Below are positions 1 to 9,779 of a DNA stretch of 64,000 nucleotides, one piece after another (position 1 is the first letter of the stretch; every line of letters starts with the position of its first letter). The DNA lies in the NCBI RefSeq assembly GCF_963664735.1, contig NZ_OY761553.1:1813303-1877302 (forward strand), given 5' to 3'. A model generated the notes under the pieces. It worked only from the letters and a program-made list of their open reading frames with translations. It did not search any database and was not told the origin of the DNA. The DNA is from an uncultured Cohaesibacter sp. (GTDB lineage Bacteria; Pseudomonadota; Alphaproteobacteria; Rhizobiales; Cohaesibacteraceae). Both the position numbers and the translations under genes were made by a program.

Positions 1-1071
1 GAGCTGGTTCAGAAATACGCCATTGCGGCTGCTGGTGGATCGCAGCCGGATGCGCTCTCTCTTGACCTGATCTTTACACCGAGCTTCGCACAGGCTGGCC
101 AGTTGAAAGATCTGACTGAGTGGGCAAAGTCCCTGCCTTATTATGACAAATTGTCCAAAGCGCACCTGAGCGTTGGCACCTATGAAGACAAAATCTACGG
201 CCTGCCATTCTCAGCCGATGCCTCGGTTCTTGTCTGGAACAAAAATCTTTTCAAAAAGGCCGGTCTTGATCCGGACAAAGCCCCGACCACATGGGCTGAA
301 ATTCGCAAAGACGCCGAAGCTGTTGGTGCTCTGGGTGATGACACCTATGGTTTCTATTTCTCGGGTAACTGCGGTGGCTGCAACATCTTCACCTTCACTC
401 CGCTTGTCTGGGCTTCGGGTGGCAACCTGTTTGAAGATGCCGGTGCCAAGGCGACCGTCAAGACACCACAGATGAAAGATGCTCTGGAATTCTACCGCGG
501 CATGGCCAAAGACGGCCTTGTTCCGGCAGGTGCCCAGACCGACTCCGGCTCTAACTTCTTTGCCGCGTTCGCCGGTGGCAATATCGGCCTTACGCCGTCG
601 GGCTCTTTTGCGATTGGCGCGCTTAACAATCAATATCCAGACCTTGAATATGGCGTGACCTACCTTCCCGGCAAAGACGGGAATTGGTCTTCCTTTGCCG
701 GTGGGGACAATATCGTCGTTTCCGCCGCAACGCCTGACTCAAAAATGCCAGCCATCGAAGCCTTCATCGACTTTGCCTATTCGGCTGAAGGACAGACGAT
801 CCTTGCAAAGAATGGCTCATTGCCGGTTCGTGCCGACGTTGCCGAAAAAGCGCTTGAAGGGCTCGACAGTCGTTACATGATTGCAGCCAAGGCAATGGAC
901 AAGGGCAGAACCCCTTATAGCCCGGTCTTTAACGACCTTATCAACTCCCTCAATGGCCCTTGGGTGAACATGCTCAACAAGGCCTTCTTTGCCAACAGCG
1001 AAGAAGAGGTTGATGAAGCGATGGACGATGCTCAGGAAGAAATGCAGTCCATCATCGATTCTTCCCGGTAG
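1..1071 (+). CDS. ABC sugar-binding protein, family 1, 5' end cut by window edge
   Basis: The frame is open from base 1, so the N-terminus and signal peptide lie outside the window; an internal TTG at 103 is not the start. The 356 visible residues have the look of a family 1 extracellular solute-binding protein (CUT1 systems): an LPFSADASVLVWNKNLF stretch, a FAGGNIGLTPSG segment and a C-terminal acidic helix. Such proteins sit in the periplasm and deliver a sugar or oligosaccharide to the membrane permeases. Two permeases, a GH127 hydrolase and the ATPase follow on the same strand, so the ligand is probably an arabinose-containing oligosaccharide (inference). The gene ends in SSR before a TAG. 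Confidence 0.9.
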   Translation, partial: ELVQKYAIAAAGGSQPDALSLDLIFTPSFAQAGQLKDLTEWAKSLPYYDKLSKAHLSVGTYEDKIYGLPFSADASVLVWNKNLFKKAGLDPDKAPTTWAEIRKDAEAVGALGDDTYGFYFSGNCGGCNIFTFTPLVWASGGNLFEDAGAKATVKTPQMKDALEFYRGMAKDGLVPAGAQTDSGSNFFAAFAGGNIGLTPSGSFAIGALNNQYPDLEYGVTYLPGKDGNWSSFAGGDNIVVSAATPDSKMPAIEAFIDFAYSAEGQTILAKNGSLPVRADVAEKALEGLDSRYMIAAKAMDKGRTPYSPVFNDLINSLNGPWVNMLNKAFFANSEEEVDEAMDDAQEEMQSIIDSSR

Positions 1072-1096
1072 ATCCTCCAAATATCTACCTATAAGA

Positions 1097-1124
1097 ACCG
1101 CCGGCTGAGCTTTCAGTCGGCGGT
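1097..1124 (+). promoter_or_regulatory. Intercistronic hairpin after binding-protein gene
   Basis: ACCGCCGGCTGA and TCAGTCGGCGGT form a 12-bp stem with one G-U pair around a GCTT loop. It is followed by a C-rich stretch with no T-run, so it is probably an mRNA-stabilising or partial-termination element. Such hairpins commonly lie between a binding-protein gene and its permease genes and keep binding-protein expression high. Confidence 0.6.
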
Positions 1125-1159
1125 GCCCCTTACGCTCCACCGCATCAAAGGATCACACC

Positions 1160-2089
1160 ATGACGGACAGTCTCATGGCAGGCCCGGAGACACCTGTGCC
1201 CCCCCGCCGCAGGCGACGCAGGAATTCACAATGGAACGGATTGCTTTTCGTTCTGCCAGCGCTTTTGCTTGTAACAATCTTTTTTATCGTGCCACTCGGC
1301 ATGGCCGCCTGGATGTCATTTCACAAATGGCCCCTCATGGGTATTCCCCGTTGGGTCGGCTTTGCCAATTACGAGCGCCTGCTACATGACAAGAGCTTCT
1401 GGTCTTCCCTGTGGTTCACAATCGAATATACCGTTGTCATCACGATTGGTCTGCTTGGCGTCGCGATGGTTCTGGCGTTGATTGTTCAGGGACAAAGCAA
1501 GGCGATTGCCGCTTACCGCACAATCTTTTTCCTGCCGGTGGTAACCGGGTTTGCATCTGCTGCGCTGCTGTGGGTTTGGCTGTCAAACGTCGACACAGGG
1601 CTGTTTTCTCCGCTTGCCCAAGACATCGGCCTGACCTCGGATCGGGTCAACATTCTGGCAAGCTTCACCCCCGCCTTCTGGTCGGTCATTGCCATGGTGA
1701 TTTGGAAAATGGCTGGCTTTTATATGGTGATCCTGATGAGTGGCCTGCAGGCCATTCCGACCGACTATATCGAAGCGGCGCGCATTGATGGCGCCAAATG
1801 GGGGCAGCGCTTCCGTTTCATCATCATGCCGCTCATCCGCAAACCGTTTGCGTTGGCTCTCATCCTCTGCATCTCGGGATCGATGCTAGCCTTTGACCAG
1901 TTCTATATCATCCTCAGCGGTGGTCCGCGCAACCAGACCGTTACTGCGGTTTACAAGATCTTCAACGAAAGCTTTGTTTCATTCCGCCTTGGTTATGGCG
2001 CAGCCCTGTCCATGGTTCTGCTGCTCATTCTGCTGGTGCTGAGTGTCATTCAGCTGGCGTTTCTGAGTGATAAGGGGCCGAAAAAATGA
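1160..2089 (+). CDS. Sugar ABC permease, MalF-like
   Basis: A 309-residue inner-membrane permease of the CUT1 family. A basic N-terminal tail with six consecutive Arg residues precedes the first membrane helix (NGLLFVLPALLLVTIFFIVP). Several further helices follow, with the EAA-type loop around IPTDYIEAARIDGAKWGQRF, where the ATPase docks. It pairs with the next gene, which overlaps its stop by four bases (ATGA), so the two are translationally coupled. Sugar specificity cannot be read from the permease; the adjacent GH127 enzyme suggests beta-arabinosides. Confidence 0.92.
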   Translation: MTDSLMAGPETPVPPRRRRRRNSQWNGLLFVLPALLLVTIFFIVPLGMAAWMSFHKWPLMGIPRWVGFANYERLLHDKSFWSSLWFTIEYTVVITIGLLGVAMVLALIVQGQSKAIAAYRTIFFLPVVTGFASAALLWVWLSNVDTGLFSPLAQDIGLTSDRVNILASFTPAFWSVIAMVIWKMAGFYMVILMSGLQAIPTDYIEAARIDGAKWGQRFRFIIMPLIRKPFALALILCISGSMLAFDQFYIILSGGPRNQTVTAVYKIFNESFVSFRLGYGAALSMVLLLILLVLSVIQLAFLSDKGPKK

Positions 2090-2985
2090 ATGCCGTGACT
2101 TTTCCCACTCATACAGCCTCTGCGACGCCCGCTCCGACAGAGCGCAAGGGCCGCTATCGCTATCACAAGCTTCTTTTCCATGTGACAGCAACGCTCGTTG
2201 CCCTTATTTTTCTAGCGCCGTTGGTGTGGGTGGTCCTTTCCAGTTTCCGCTCGCCAGCCGAATCCACCCAGCCGCCAATTCCACCTTGGCCGACGGATGG
2301 GTTCAGCACATCAAGCTATGACCGGCTCGAAAATTTTGGTCAGTCGGTATTGCATTATTCGGGCAACTCGCTGTTTGTGGCAGTTGGCACCTCTGCGCTT
2401 ACCATCGTTGTTGCCCTGTTGGCTGGCTATGGCTTCTCGCGCTATCGCTTTCCGTTCAAGGGCTTTGCCTTCGTGCTGATCCTGTCGACGATGATGATCC
2501 CGTTCCAGTCGATCCTCACCCCCCTGTTCCTGCTACTGGCCAAGATGGGGTTGCAAAATACGCTCATCGGTCTGGTATTCATCTACACCACGCTGCAACT
2601 GCCCTTCTCGGTCTTCATGATGCGCAACGCTTTTGACGCTGTACCCAAGGAAATCGAGGAAGCAGCCCGCATGGACGGGGTCAAGGGCTGGCGCATGCTG
2701 GTACAGGTCATGGGGCCGCTGGTGCTGCCGGGCGTCGTGACGGTTGGCCTGTTTGCCTTCCTCAATGCCTGGAACGAGTTTCTTGCAGCCCTCGTGCTGC
2801 TGACGGACCAAAGCAAATTCACTTTGCCAGTTCTCATGACCGCTGTTCAACACGGCCGTTATGGCTCGGTGGATTGGGGTGCCGTGCAGGCCGGGGTCAC
2901 GCTGATGATGATCCCTTGCATGATCCTCTTCCTCATTCTTCAACGCTCTTACATCAGAGGCCTCACGGCCGGTGCAGTTAAATAG
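2086..2985 (+). CDS. Sugar ABC permease, MalG-like
   Basis: A 299-residue permease forming the heterodimeric channel with the preceding gene product. It has six predicted helices and the EAA loop in VPKEIEEAARMDGVKGWRML, and ends in RGLTAGAVK as many MalG homologues do (the GLTAGAVKG-type tail). The start ATG overlaps the upstream stop. The GH127 gene begins 26 bases downstream, so all are likely on one transcript. Confidence 0.92.
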   Translation: MNAVTFPTHTASATPAPTERKGRYRYHKLLFHVTATLVALIFLAPLVWVVLSSFRSPAESTQPPIPPWPTDGFSTSSYDRLENFGQSVLHYSGNSLFVAVGTSALTIVVALLAGYGFSRYRFPFKGFAFVLILSTMMIPFQSILTPLFLLLAKMGLQNTLIGLVFIYTTLQLPFSVFMMRNAFDAVPKEIEEAARMDGVKGWRMLVQVMGPLVLPGVVTVGLFAFLNAWNEFLAALVLLTDQSKFTLPVLMTAVQHGRYGSVDWGAVQAGVTLMMIPCMILFLILQRSYIRGLTAGAVK

Positions 2986-3011
2986 GCACCCTCCGCAAAA
3001 GGACAAATCAA

Positions 3012-4946
3012 ATGAACAAGACTCCTTCTTCCAATGCTGGTGAGGCGATGCAACCGAAGGCAAAATTCCGCCCTCTTTCGGTCAATCAGATCGAAGTCAA
3101 CGGCTTTTTCGGTCCCAAGCTCGATGTGATTGCGACAACAACGGCAAAAATCCTGTTTGACCGCTGCATCGAAGCGCGGATGCTGGAACAAGTGGACCCC
3201 GACCTGCCCAATCCGGGCGTTGTGATACCATTCCAGCATAACAACACTGTCACCACCCAGATGTTCTGGGACTCAGACTTCGGCAAAAGCATCGAAACGG
3301 CAGCTTATGCGCTCAATAGAAAACGCGACCCCGAGCTTGAAGCCCGTGTCGACGAGGTGATTGACGCCTATGGCCGCCTGCAGGCCGAGGACGGCTATCT
3401 CAACAGCTGGTATTTGCGCATTGAGCCGGGCAAGCGCTGGACGAACCTGAGAGACCGTCACGAGCTTTATAATGCTGGCCATCTGATGGAAGGGGCCATT
3501 GCCTACTATCACGCAACCGGCAAACGCAAGTTCCTTGACATCCTATGCCGCTATGCGGATTGCATCGACGCCACCTTCGGGCCGGAAGCTGGCAAGAAGC
3601 GCGGCTATCCGGGGCATCCGGAGCTTGAGCTGGCGCTCATCAAACTTGGCCGTGTGACCGGTGAGCAGCGCTATCTGGATCTTGCCAAATTCTTTGTTGA
3701 TGTACGAGGCGAAAAACCGAGCTATTTCGATGCAGAGGCTCTGGCCCGCGGAGAAAAACCCGAAGACTTCCATTTCTCGACGTTGAAATATTGTCAGGCA
3801 CACGAGCCCGTCAGGGAACAGCGAGAAGTGGTCGGCCATGCAGTGCGCGCAGCCTATCTCTATGCAGGCATGGCAGACGTTGCGACCGAATTTTCCGATG
3901 CCAGCCTTGATCCGGCCCTTGAAGCGCTCTGGACCCATCTCACCGAGCGCAACCTTTATGTGACCGGCGGCTTTGGCCCCTCAAAAGACAATGAGGGTCT
4001 GACCTTTGATTATGACCTGCCCAACGATAGCGCCTATGCGGAAACCTGCGCAGCGGTAGCATTGGTTTTCTGGGCTAGCCGTATGTTGGGTCGGGGGCCC
4101 GACGCCCGCTTTGGCGATGTCATGGAGCGCGCGCTCTATAACAACGTACTTGCAGGCCTCTCCGATGACGGCTGCCAATTCTTCTATGACAACCCGCTGG
4201 AAAGCCATGGCGACCATCACCGGTGGCGCTGGCATCGTTGCCCCTGCTGCCCACCAAACGTTTCTCGCCTGATCTCCTCTATCGGCACCTATTTCTATGG
4301 TGTATCGGAGGATGAAATTGCCGTGCATCTTTATTGTGACAACAGGGCTGAACTGAAGGTTGCCGGTGTTGATCTGACGCTATCACAGAGCACGAAATAT
4401 CCTGCCGATGGTCTCGTCACCTTTGGCATCGATCCGAAAGCGCCGACAGAGTTCAAGCTTTCGCTTCGCGTCCCGGAGTGGGCCGATGGCTACAGTCTGA
4501 CGCTTAACGGCGAAGCGCTCGATGCCAAACCGGAAAAGGGCTATCTTCGCCTTGATCGCACATGGCAGGCTGGCGACAAGCTGACCCTTGCGTTTGATAT
4601 GCAGCCGCACAAACTCTATGGCAACATCCAGATCGCACCGGATCAGGGACGCACCGCATTGCTGCGCGGACCGATGGTTTATTGCATCGAGAGCGCCGAT
4701 CACGACGCCCCGCTGAACAGCTACATAGTCAAGGATGCAGTTCCAATTGCGACGACCGAATGTGCCAGCTGGCCGAATACTGTTGCCTTGTCGGTGGACG
4801 CATGGGTCGAATATCGCCAAGACAACGCCCTTTACAGCACAACCCCGCCATTACGGAAGTCTGCAACACTCAAGGCGATCCCCTACTATCTGTGGGACAA
4901 TCGCGAACCGGGCGAAATGCTCGTCTGGATCCGCAGGGAGGCATGA
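3012..4946 (+). CDS. GH127 beta-L-arabinofuranosidase (DUF1680)
   Basis: A 644-residue protein with the catalytic and metal-site pattern of glycoside hydrolase family 127. Glu328 matches the general acid/base of HypBA1. Glu344-Thr-Cys346 and Cys410-Pro-Cys412-Cys413 match the zinc ligands, with Cys412 the expected nucleophile. These enzymes release beta-L-arabinofuranose from oligosaccharides of hydroxyproline-rich glycoproteins and related glycans. I see no signal peptide, so it probably acts in the cytoplasm on sugars imported by the flanking ABC transporter. The start has AAGGAC eight bases upstream. Exact substrate linkage is inferred from the family; some relatives act on other arabinosides or on 3-C-carboxy sugars. 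Confidence 0.88.
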   Translation: MNKTPSSNAGEAMQPKAKFRPLSVNQIEVNGFFGPKLDVIATTTAKILFDRCIEARMLEQVDPDLPNPGVVIPFQHNNTVTTQMFWDSDFGKSIETAAYALNRKRDPELEARVDEVIDAYGRLQAEDGYLNSWYLRIEPGKRWTNLRDRHELYNAGHLMEGAIAYYHATGKRKFLDILCRYADCIDATFGPEAGKKRGYPGHPELELALIKLGRVTGEQRYLDLAKFFVDVRGEKPSYFDAEALARGEKPEDFHFSTLKYCQAHEPVREQREVVGHAVRAAYLYAGMADVATEFSDASLDPALEALWTHLTERNLYVTGGFGPSKDNEGLTFDYDLPNDSAYAETCAAVALVFWASRMLGRGPDARFGDVMERALYNNVLAGLSDDGCQFFYDNPLESHGDHHRWRWHRCPCCPPNVSRLISSIGTYFYGVSEDEIAVHLYCDNRAELKVAGVDLTLSQSTKYPADGLVTFGIDPKAPTEFKLSLRVPEWADGYSLTLNGEALDAKPEKGYLRLDRTWQAGDKLTLAFDMQPHKLYGNIQIAPDQGRTALLRGPMVYCIESADHDAPLNSYIVKDAVPIATTECASWPNTVALSVDAWVEYRQDNALYSTTPPLRKSATLKAIPYYLWDNREPGEMLVWIRREA

Positions 4947-4948
4947 CG

Positions 4949-6046
<1,098 letters not shown>

Positions 6047-6081
6047 CCTTGCAAACAGCAGAAAAGTAAATTCCGGCAAAA

Positions 6082-6112
6082 GCCATCTCCAATTCAGTGG
6101 AGGTGGCTTTTT
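6082..6112 (+). terminator. Rho-independent terminator of sugar operon
   Basis: GCCATCTCC and GGAGGTGGC form a 9-bp stem (one G-U) with an 8-base loop, followed directly by five T residues. It lies 35 bases after the ATPase stop. Confidence 0.85.
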
Positions 6113-6126
6113 CGCATGACGGTCCG

Positions 6127-6157
6127 GAGAGCCCCCAAAAGTGGGCACTCCCTTTTT
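6127..6157 (+). terminator. Second terminator-like hairpin
   Basis: GAGAGCCC and GGGCACTC pair with one mismatch and are followed by CC and five T residues. In tandem with the previous terminator it would insulate the luxR-type gene from read-through. Confidence 0.5.
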
Positions 6158-6221
6158 ATGCGACGATAGTATGGTACGAATCTTGCTTTGAATATCGGAT
6201 CAAGTATAAGAGGAACTCATT

Positions 6222-6983
6222 ATGAGCACCTTGCAGCAAGCTTTGGACAAACTTTATCCCGGAATATTCATCGAAGATGCAATGACTGTCGTCCAGTCAA
6301 TCTTGCAGCCATTTGGCTTTGATGTATCAACCTACGATTATTCGCCTGTACCGCTGACGTATGAAGGCGAATTTATCGTTCCGACCGTCTACTCTATGCA
6401 GAACGCACCAAGCGATATGGAAGATCTCTGGTGCGGAGAGCGCTATTATGCCCATGATCCCGTCATGGATGCATCTCGCGAAATTACACGTCCCTTTTAC
6501 TGGACATATCATGATCGTCAGAGCAACATCATGGAAAAGGTGCTGGACGAGAGACATGGCCGGGTCATCGACTATCTGTGCGACACTGGCATGGAATGCG
6601 GCATTACAGCCCCCATTCGCTGCCCAGATGGCGCATTAGCGACTTTCACGGCAATCAGCACGACCAAAATCGGCAATTCAGATCTGGAAAACGCCCTCTC
6701 CTCAATGGGTTATCTGGCCCATGCCTTGCACGATGCCATCGTTGCCGGCTTCCCCAAACAAGCCTTTGAGACACCTTATGTTTCTTTGACCAAACGGGAA
6801 AAGCAGTGCCTTCAACTTTGCGGCCAAGGGATGACAGCCAAAGAAATCGCGCACTATCTTAACCGTTCGGTGCCCACCGTTACGTTACACCTCACCTCAG
6901 CCACCAAGAAGCTCGGAGCGCGCAATCGCTTTCATGCTCTGGTACTCGCCTCTCACTACAAACTGCTCAACACCTACAACTAG
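6222..6983 (+). CDS. LuxR solo of the plant-responsive OryR/PipR type
   Basis: A 253-residue regulator with an N-terminal autoinducer-binding domain (about residues 20-160) and a C-terminal LuxR helix-turn-helix (about 188-243, LTKREKQCLQLCGQGMTAKE). No luxI-type synthase is visible. Aligned on the conserved Asp-Pro (Asp79) and Trp94, the residues at TraR positions 57 and 61 are Met66 and Trp70 instead of Trp and Tyr. That pair of substitutions marks the solos that do not bind acyl-homoserine lactones but respond to plant-derived compounds (OryR, XccR, PsoR, NesR, PipR). As in those systems, a proline iminopeptidase gene lies immediately downstream. As with PipR, a peptide-type ABC transporter is adjacent. 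Ligand and target are inferred. Confidence 0.9.
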   Translation: MSTLQQALDKLYPGIFIEDAMTVVQSILQPFGFDVSTYDYSPVPLTYEGEFIVPTVYSMQNAPSDMEDLWCGERYYAHDPVMDASREITRPFYWTYHDRQSNIMEKVLDERHGRVIDYLCDTGMECGITAPIRCPDGALATFTAISTTKIGNSDLENALSSMGYLAHALHDAIVAGFPKQAFETPYVSLTKREKQCLQLCGQGMTAKEIAHYLNRSVPTVTLHLTSATKKLGARNRFHALVLASHYKLLNTYN

Positions 6984-6993
6984 AAACAGCAAA

Positions 6994-7013
6994 ACCTATA
7001 AAATTCCATAGCT
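6994..7013. promoter_or_regulatory. lux-box-like operator between luxR-type gene and pip
   Basis: The 20-bp sequence ACCTATAAAATTCCATAGCT has the 6-8-6 layout of a lux box. The arms ACCTAT and ATAGCT are inverted repeats at five of six positions, and the classical form is ACCTGT-N8-ACAGGT. Its centre is about 71 bases upstream of the pip start. It is the natural binding site for the LuxR-type protein encoded just upstream, by analogy with XccR-pip. I find no second copy near the luxR-type gene or dap. Confidence 0.6.
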
Positions 7014-7074
7014 TTTAGCAGATGCAGAAATGTGATCTGATTTGTTTCGAATATTGAATAGTAGGATTCATTCC

Positions 7075-7980
7075 ATGTCAGATTTTGAAGTTCAAGAAGG
7101 CTTTTCCCCCTATCAGGGTTATAAAACCTGGTACCGTATCAGTGGATCTCTGGATTCAGAGAAACTACCTCTCATTGTAGCCCACGGGGGGCCTGGCTGT
7201 ACCCACGACTATGTCGACAGCTTCAAAGATCTGGCAAAAACGGGGCGTCCGGTCATTCATTATGACCAAATTGGCAACGGTAAATCCACGCACCTGCCTG
7301 AAAAAGGGATTAATTTTTGGACAGTTGACTTTTTTTTAGGCGAACTGGACACATTACTTAAGCATTTGGGCATTCAGGATCGCTACGCCTATCTGGGTCA
7401 GAGCTGGGGTGGAATGCTGGGATCCGAACATGCCGTACGCCGCCCCAAAGGGCTCAAGGCTCTGGTAATCGCAAACTCTCCTTGCTCAATGCAGGTGTGG
7501 CTCAAAGGGGCCGCAGACCTCAGGGCCGAGCTACCGCAGGATGTTCAAAACACCTTGTTGTTGCACGAAAGGGCGGGCACGATTGACCACCATGATTACA
7601 AGGCAGCCACTCAGGCCTTTTATGATCGCCATGTCTGTCGGTTGCAGCCAACTCCGCCTGAAGTGAAGGCTACCTTTGATGCGATGGACGAAGATCCCAC
7701 GGTCTATCGTGCCATGAATGGTCCAACCGAATTCCATGTTATCGGAACCCTGAAGGACTGGTCGGTTATAGACCGCCTTCACAATATCACGGCCCCGACC
7801 CTTGCTTTTCGCGGTGCCTATGATGAAGCCACAACGGAATGCCTCAAGCCATTCTGGGAAAATATCCCCGATGTGACGGCGCACGTATTCCCCAATTCCA
7901 GTCACATGCCACATGTAGAAGAGAGAGAAGATTGCATGGCAGTCGTCGAAGCCTTTTTGGCAAAGTATGATAGTGAGTAA
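7075..7980 (+). CDS. pip: Proline iminopeptidase, peptidase family S33
   Basis: A 301-residue alpha/beta hydrolase of the proline iminopeptidase family. The oxyanion-hole motif HGGPG, the nucleophile elbow GQSWGG, an acidic residue in RGAYDEAT and the catalytic His in SSHMPHVEE are all present. Such enzymes remove N-terminal proline or act as amidases on small peptide-like compounds. I choose the ATG at 7075, which has AGGA eight bases upstream; an in-frame TTG at 7042 is unlikely. No signal peptide is seen, so it acts in the cytoplasm. It follows the LuxR solo and lux-box-like site and sits four bases before the peptide permease genes, fitting an operon that imports and cleaves a peptide-like molecule. 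Confidence 0.88.
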   Translation: MSDFEVQEGFSPYQGYKTWYRISGSLDSEKLPLIVAHGGPGCTHDYVDSFKDLAKTGRPVIHYDQIGNGKSTHLPEKGINFWTVDFFLGELDTLLKHLGIQDRYAYLGQSWGGMLGSEHAVRRPKGLKALVIANSPCSMQVWLKGAADLRAELPQDVQNTLLLHERAGTIDHHDYKAATQAFYDRHVCRLQPTPPEVKATFDAMDEDPTVYRAMNGPTEFHVIGTLKDWSVIDRLHNITAPTLAFRGAYDEATTECLKPFWENIPDVTAHVFPNSSHMPHVEEREDCMAVVEAFLAKYDSE

Positions 7981-7983
7981 CTG

Positions 7984-8925
7984 ATGCTAGGTCGCTATCG
8001 CTTTATCCTGTTTCGCCCAATTCAGCTGTTGCCGGTGTTGTTCGGCATATCGGTTGTCACCTTCATCCTCGTGCGGCTCATTCCCGGAGATCCTGCACGC
8101 GTGTTGCTTGGTACGCGCTCGACCCCGACAGCCTTGGCAAAAATCCGGGCCCAATATGGGCTGGATGAACCGATGGTGATGCAATATTTCTACTTTATCA
8201 AAAATCTGTTTCACGGCGAGATGGGGCGCTCAACCCTTTACAAGGTTGACGTCCTCAAGCTGATTGCGACCCGCATCGAGCCGACCTTGATGCTGGTCTT
8301 CTTCGCGGTGCTCTTGTCGTTGCTGATTGCAGTTCCTCTGGCGGCCATGTCTGCACGCAATCAGGGCAAGGCCCCCGACCACATGACCCGTATTTTCGTA
8401 ACGGCAGGATTGGGTTTCCCTCAATTCTGGCTTGGCGTCATGCTGATCATTTTCTTCTCGATTTATCTCGATTGGCTTCCGGTTTCGGGCTATGGCAAAA
8501 CCTATGCCGACAAGTTGACCCACCTGATCCTGCCTGCCCTTACCATCGCACTATCGCTCTCCTCGGTGATAACGCGCAGCCTGCGGTCGGCTATGATTGC
8601 CGGTTTGAGTTCAGACATTGCGACATCTGCACGCGCGCGTGGCGTGTCTGAAAACCAGGTCTTCTGGCGCCATGTGGTGCCAAACGCTCTGGTCCCGACC
8701 ATCAACCTGCTTGCAGTCAACATCGGGTGGCTGATCGGCGGCACGGTGGTCATCGAAAGCGTGTTCGCTTTGCCCGGCATGGGCCAATTGCTGGTCCGGG
8801 GCATTTTCTCCCGCGATTACATGGTCGTGCAAGGTGTGGCCATGGTGTTTGCCGTTGCAACGCTGGTGATCAACTTCCTGGCCGACATTCTGACCACGGC
8901 TCTTGATCCGAGGGTGAAATTCTGA
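7984..8925 (+). CDS. Peptide ABC permease, DppB/OppB type
   Basis: A 313-residue permease of the dipeptide/oligopeptide family. It has the typical N-terminal helix (LLPVLFGISVVTFILVRLIPGDPA), a large periplasmic loop and the EAA region near SARARGVSENQVFWRHVVPN. It is the first subunit of a peptide or nickel type importer and overlaps the next gene by one base (TGATG). Its position directly after pip ties transport to proline iminopeptidase and the LuxR solo. Confidence 0.9.
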   Translation: MLGRYRFILFRPIQLLPVLFGISVVTFILVRLIPGDPARVLLGTRSTPTALAKIRAQYGLDEPMVMQYFYFIKNLFHGEMGRSTLYKVDVLKLIATRIEPTLMLVFFAVLLSLLIAVPLAAMSARNQGKAPDHMTRIFVTAGLGFPQFWLGVMLIIFFSIYLDWLPVSGYGKTYADKLTHLILPALTIALSLSSVITRSLRSAMIAGLSSDIATSARARGVSENQVFWRHVVPNALVPTINLLAVNIGWLIGGTVVIESVFALPGMGQLLVRGIFSRDYMVVQGVAMVFAVATLVINFLADILTTALDPRVKF

Positions 8926-9779
8926 TGGCACAAACAACAGCATTCCGCATCCCTATGCCCAAATGGCGTGCCCTGATGAGCCGCAACCTGACGCTGACCC
9001 TTGGCTTCTGCATTCTGGCATTCTTCGTTCTGATGGCGTTCCTTGCGCCTGCGCTGGCTCCCTACGATCCTATCTTGCAGGATGCCAGTGCACGGCTTGT
9101 CGGGCCATCGTGGCTTCATCCATTCGGGACGGACAATTTCGGGCGCGATGTGCTCTCCCGCGTCATGTGGAGCGTACATATCGATTTGCAAATTGCGCTT
9201 ATCGGTGTCCTTTTCCCGATGATCATCGGCACGATACTGGGCACACTGGCCGGCTTTATGGGGGGCGTCGTTGATACGATCCTGATGCGCATCATCGATA
9301 TCGTGCTGGCCTTTCCGTTTCTGGTGTTGATGCTGTCCATCATCACCATTCTGGGGCCGGGGCTGGTAAGCTTCTATATCGCCATGGCGCTGGTTGGCTG
9401 GGTCAGTTATGCCCGTCTGGTGAGGGCGCAAATTCTGGTGCTGAAAACCATGGATTTTGCCGTTGCTGCTCAGAGCCTTGGCTATTCGAATATGCGCATC
9501 ATGTTCAAGCACCTCCTGCCGAACGCGCTGACCGGATCGATTGTGTTTGCCATGTCCGATGTCATTCTGGTTCTGTTGAACGGTGCGGCGATCAGCTATC
9601 TTGGTCTGGGCGTGCAGCCCCCCATTGCAGAATGGGGCATCATGGTTGCTGAAGGTCAAGGCTTCATCTCGCAGGCCTGGTGGATCACCTTCTTCCCCGG
9701 GGTATCCATCGTCATTCTCGCGCTTGGTTTTTCCCTGCTGGGCGATGCTCTCGGCGACTTGTGGGAGGCCAAGGTATGA
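8925..9779 (+). CDS. Peptide ABC permease, DppC/OppC type
   Basis: A 284-residue second permease subunit. The LAPYDPILQDASARL and HPFGTDNFGRDVLSRV segments are hallmarks of DppC-type proteins, and the EAA loop lies around AAQSLGYSNMRIMFKHLLPN. It is translationally coupled at both ends: TGATG with dppB and ATGA with the fused ATPase gene. Confidence 0.9.
   Translation: MAQTTAFRIPMPKWRALMSRNLTLTLGFCILAFFVLMAFLAPALAPYDPILQDASARLVGPSWLHPFGTDNFGRDVLSRVMWSVHIDLQIALIGVLFPMIIGTILGTLAGFMGGVVDTILMRIIDIVLAFPFLVLMLSIITILGPGLVSFYIAMALVGWVSYARLVRAQILVLKTMDFAVAAQSLGYSNMRIMFKHLLPNALTGSIVFAMSDVILVLLNGAAISYLGLGVQPPIAEWGIMVAEGQGFISQAWWITFFPGVSIVILALGFSLLGDALGDLWEAKV

Noticed and set aside
4682-4942. Extended N-terminus for the MalK-type ATPase
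   Set aside because: The in-frame extension overlaps the GH127 coding end; the Shine-Dalgarno at 4935-4941 and homology both support a start at 4949.
6121-6221. A second lux box upstream of the LuxR-type gene
   Set aside because: No 6-8-6 inverted repeat with acceptable arms could be found there.
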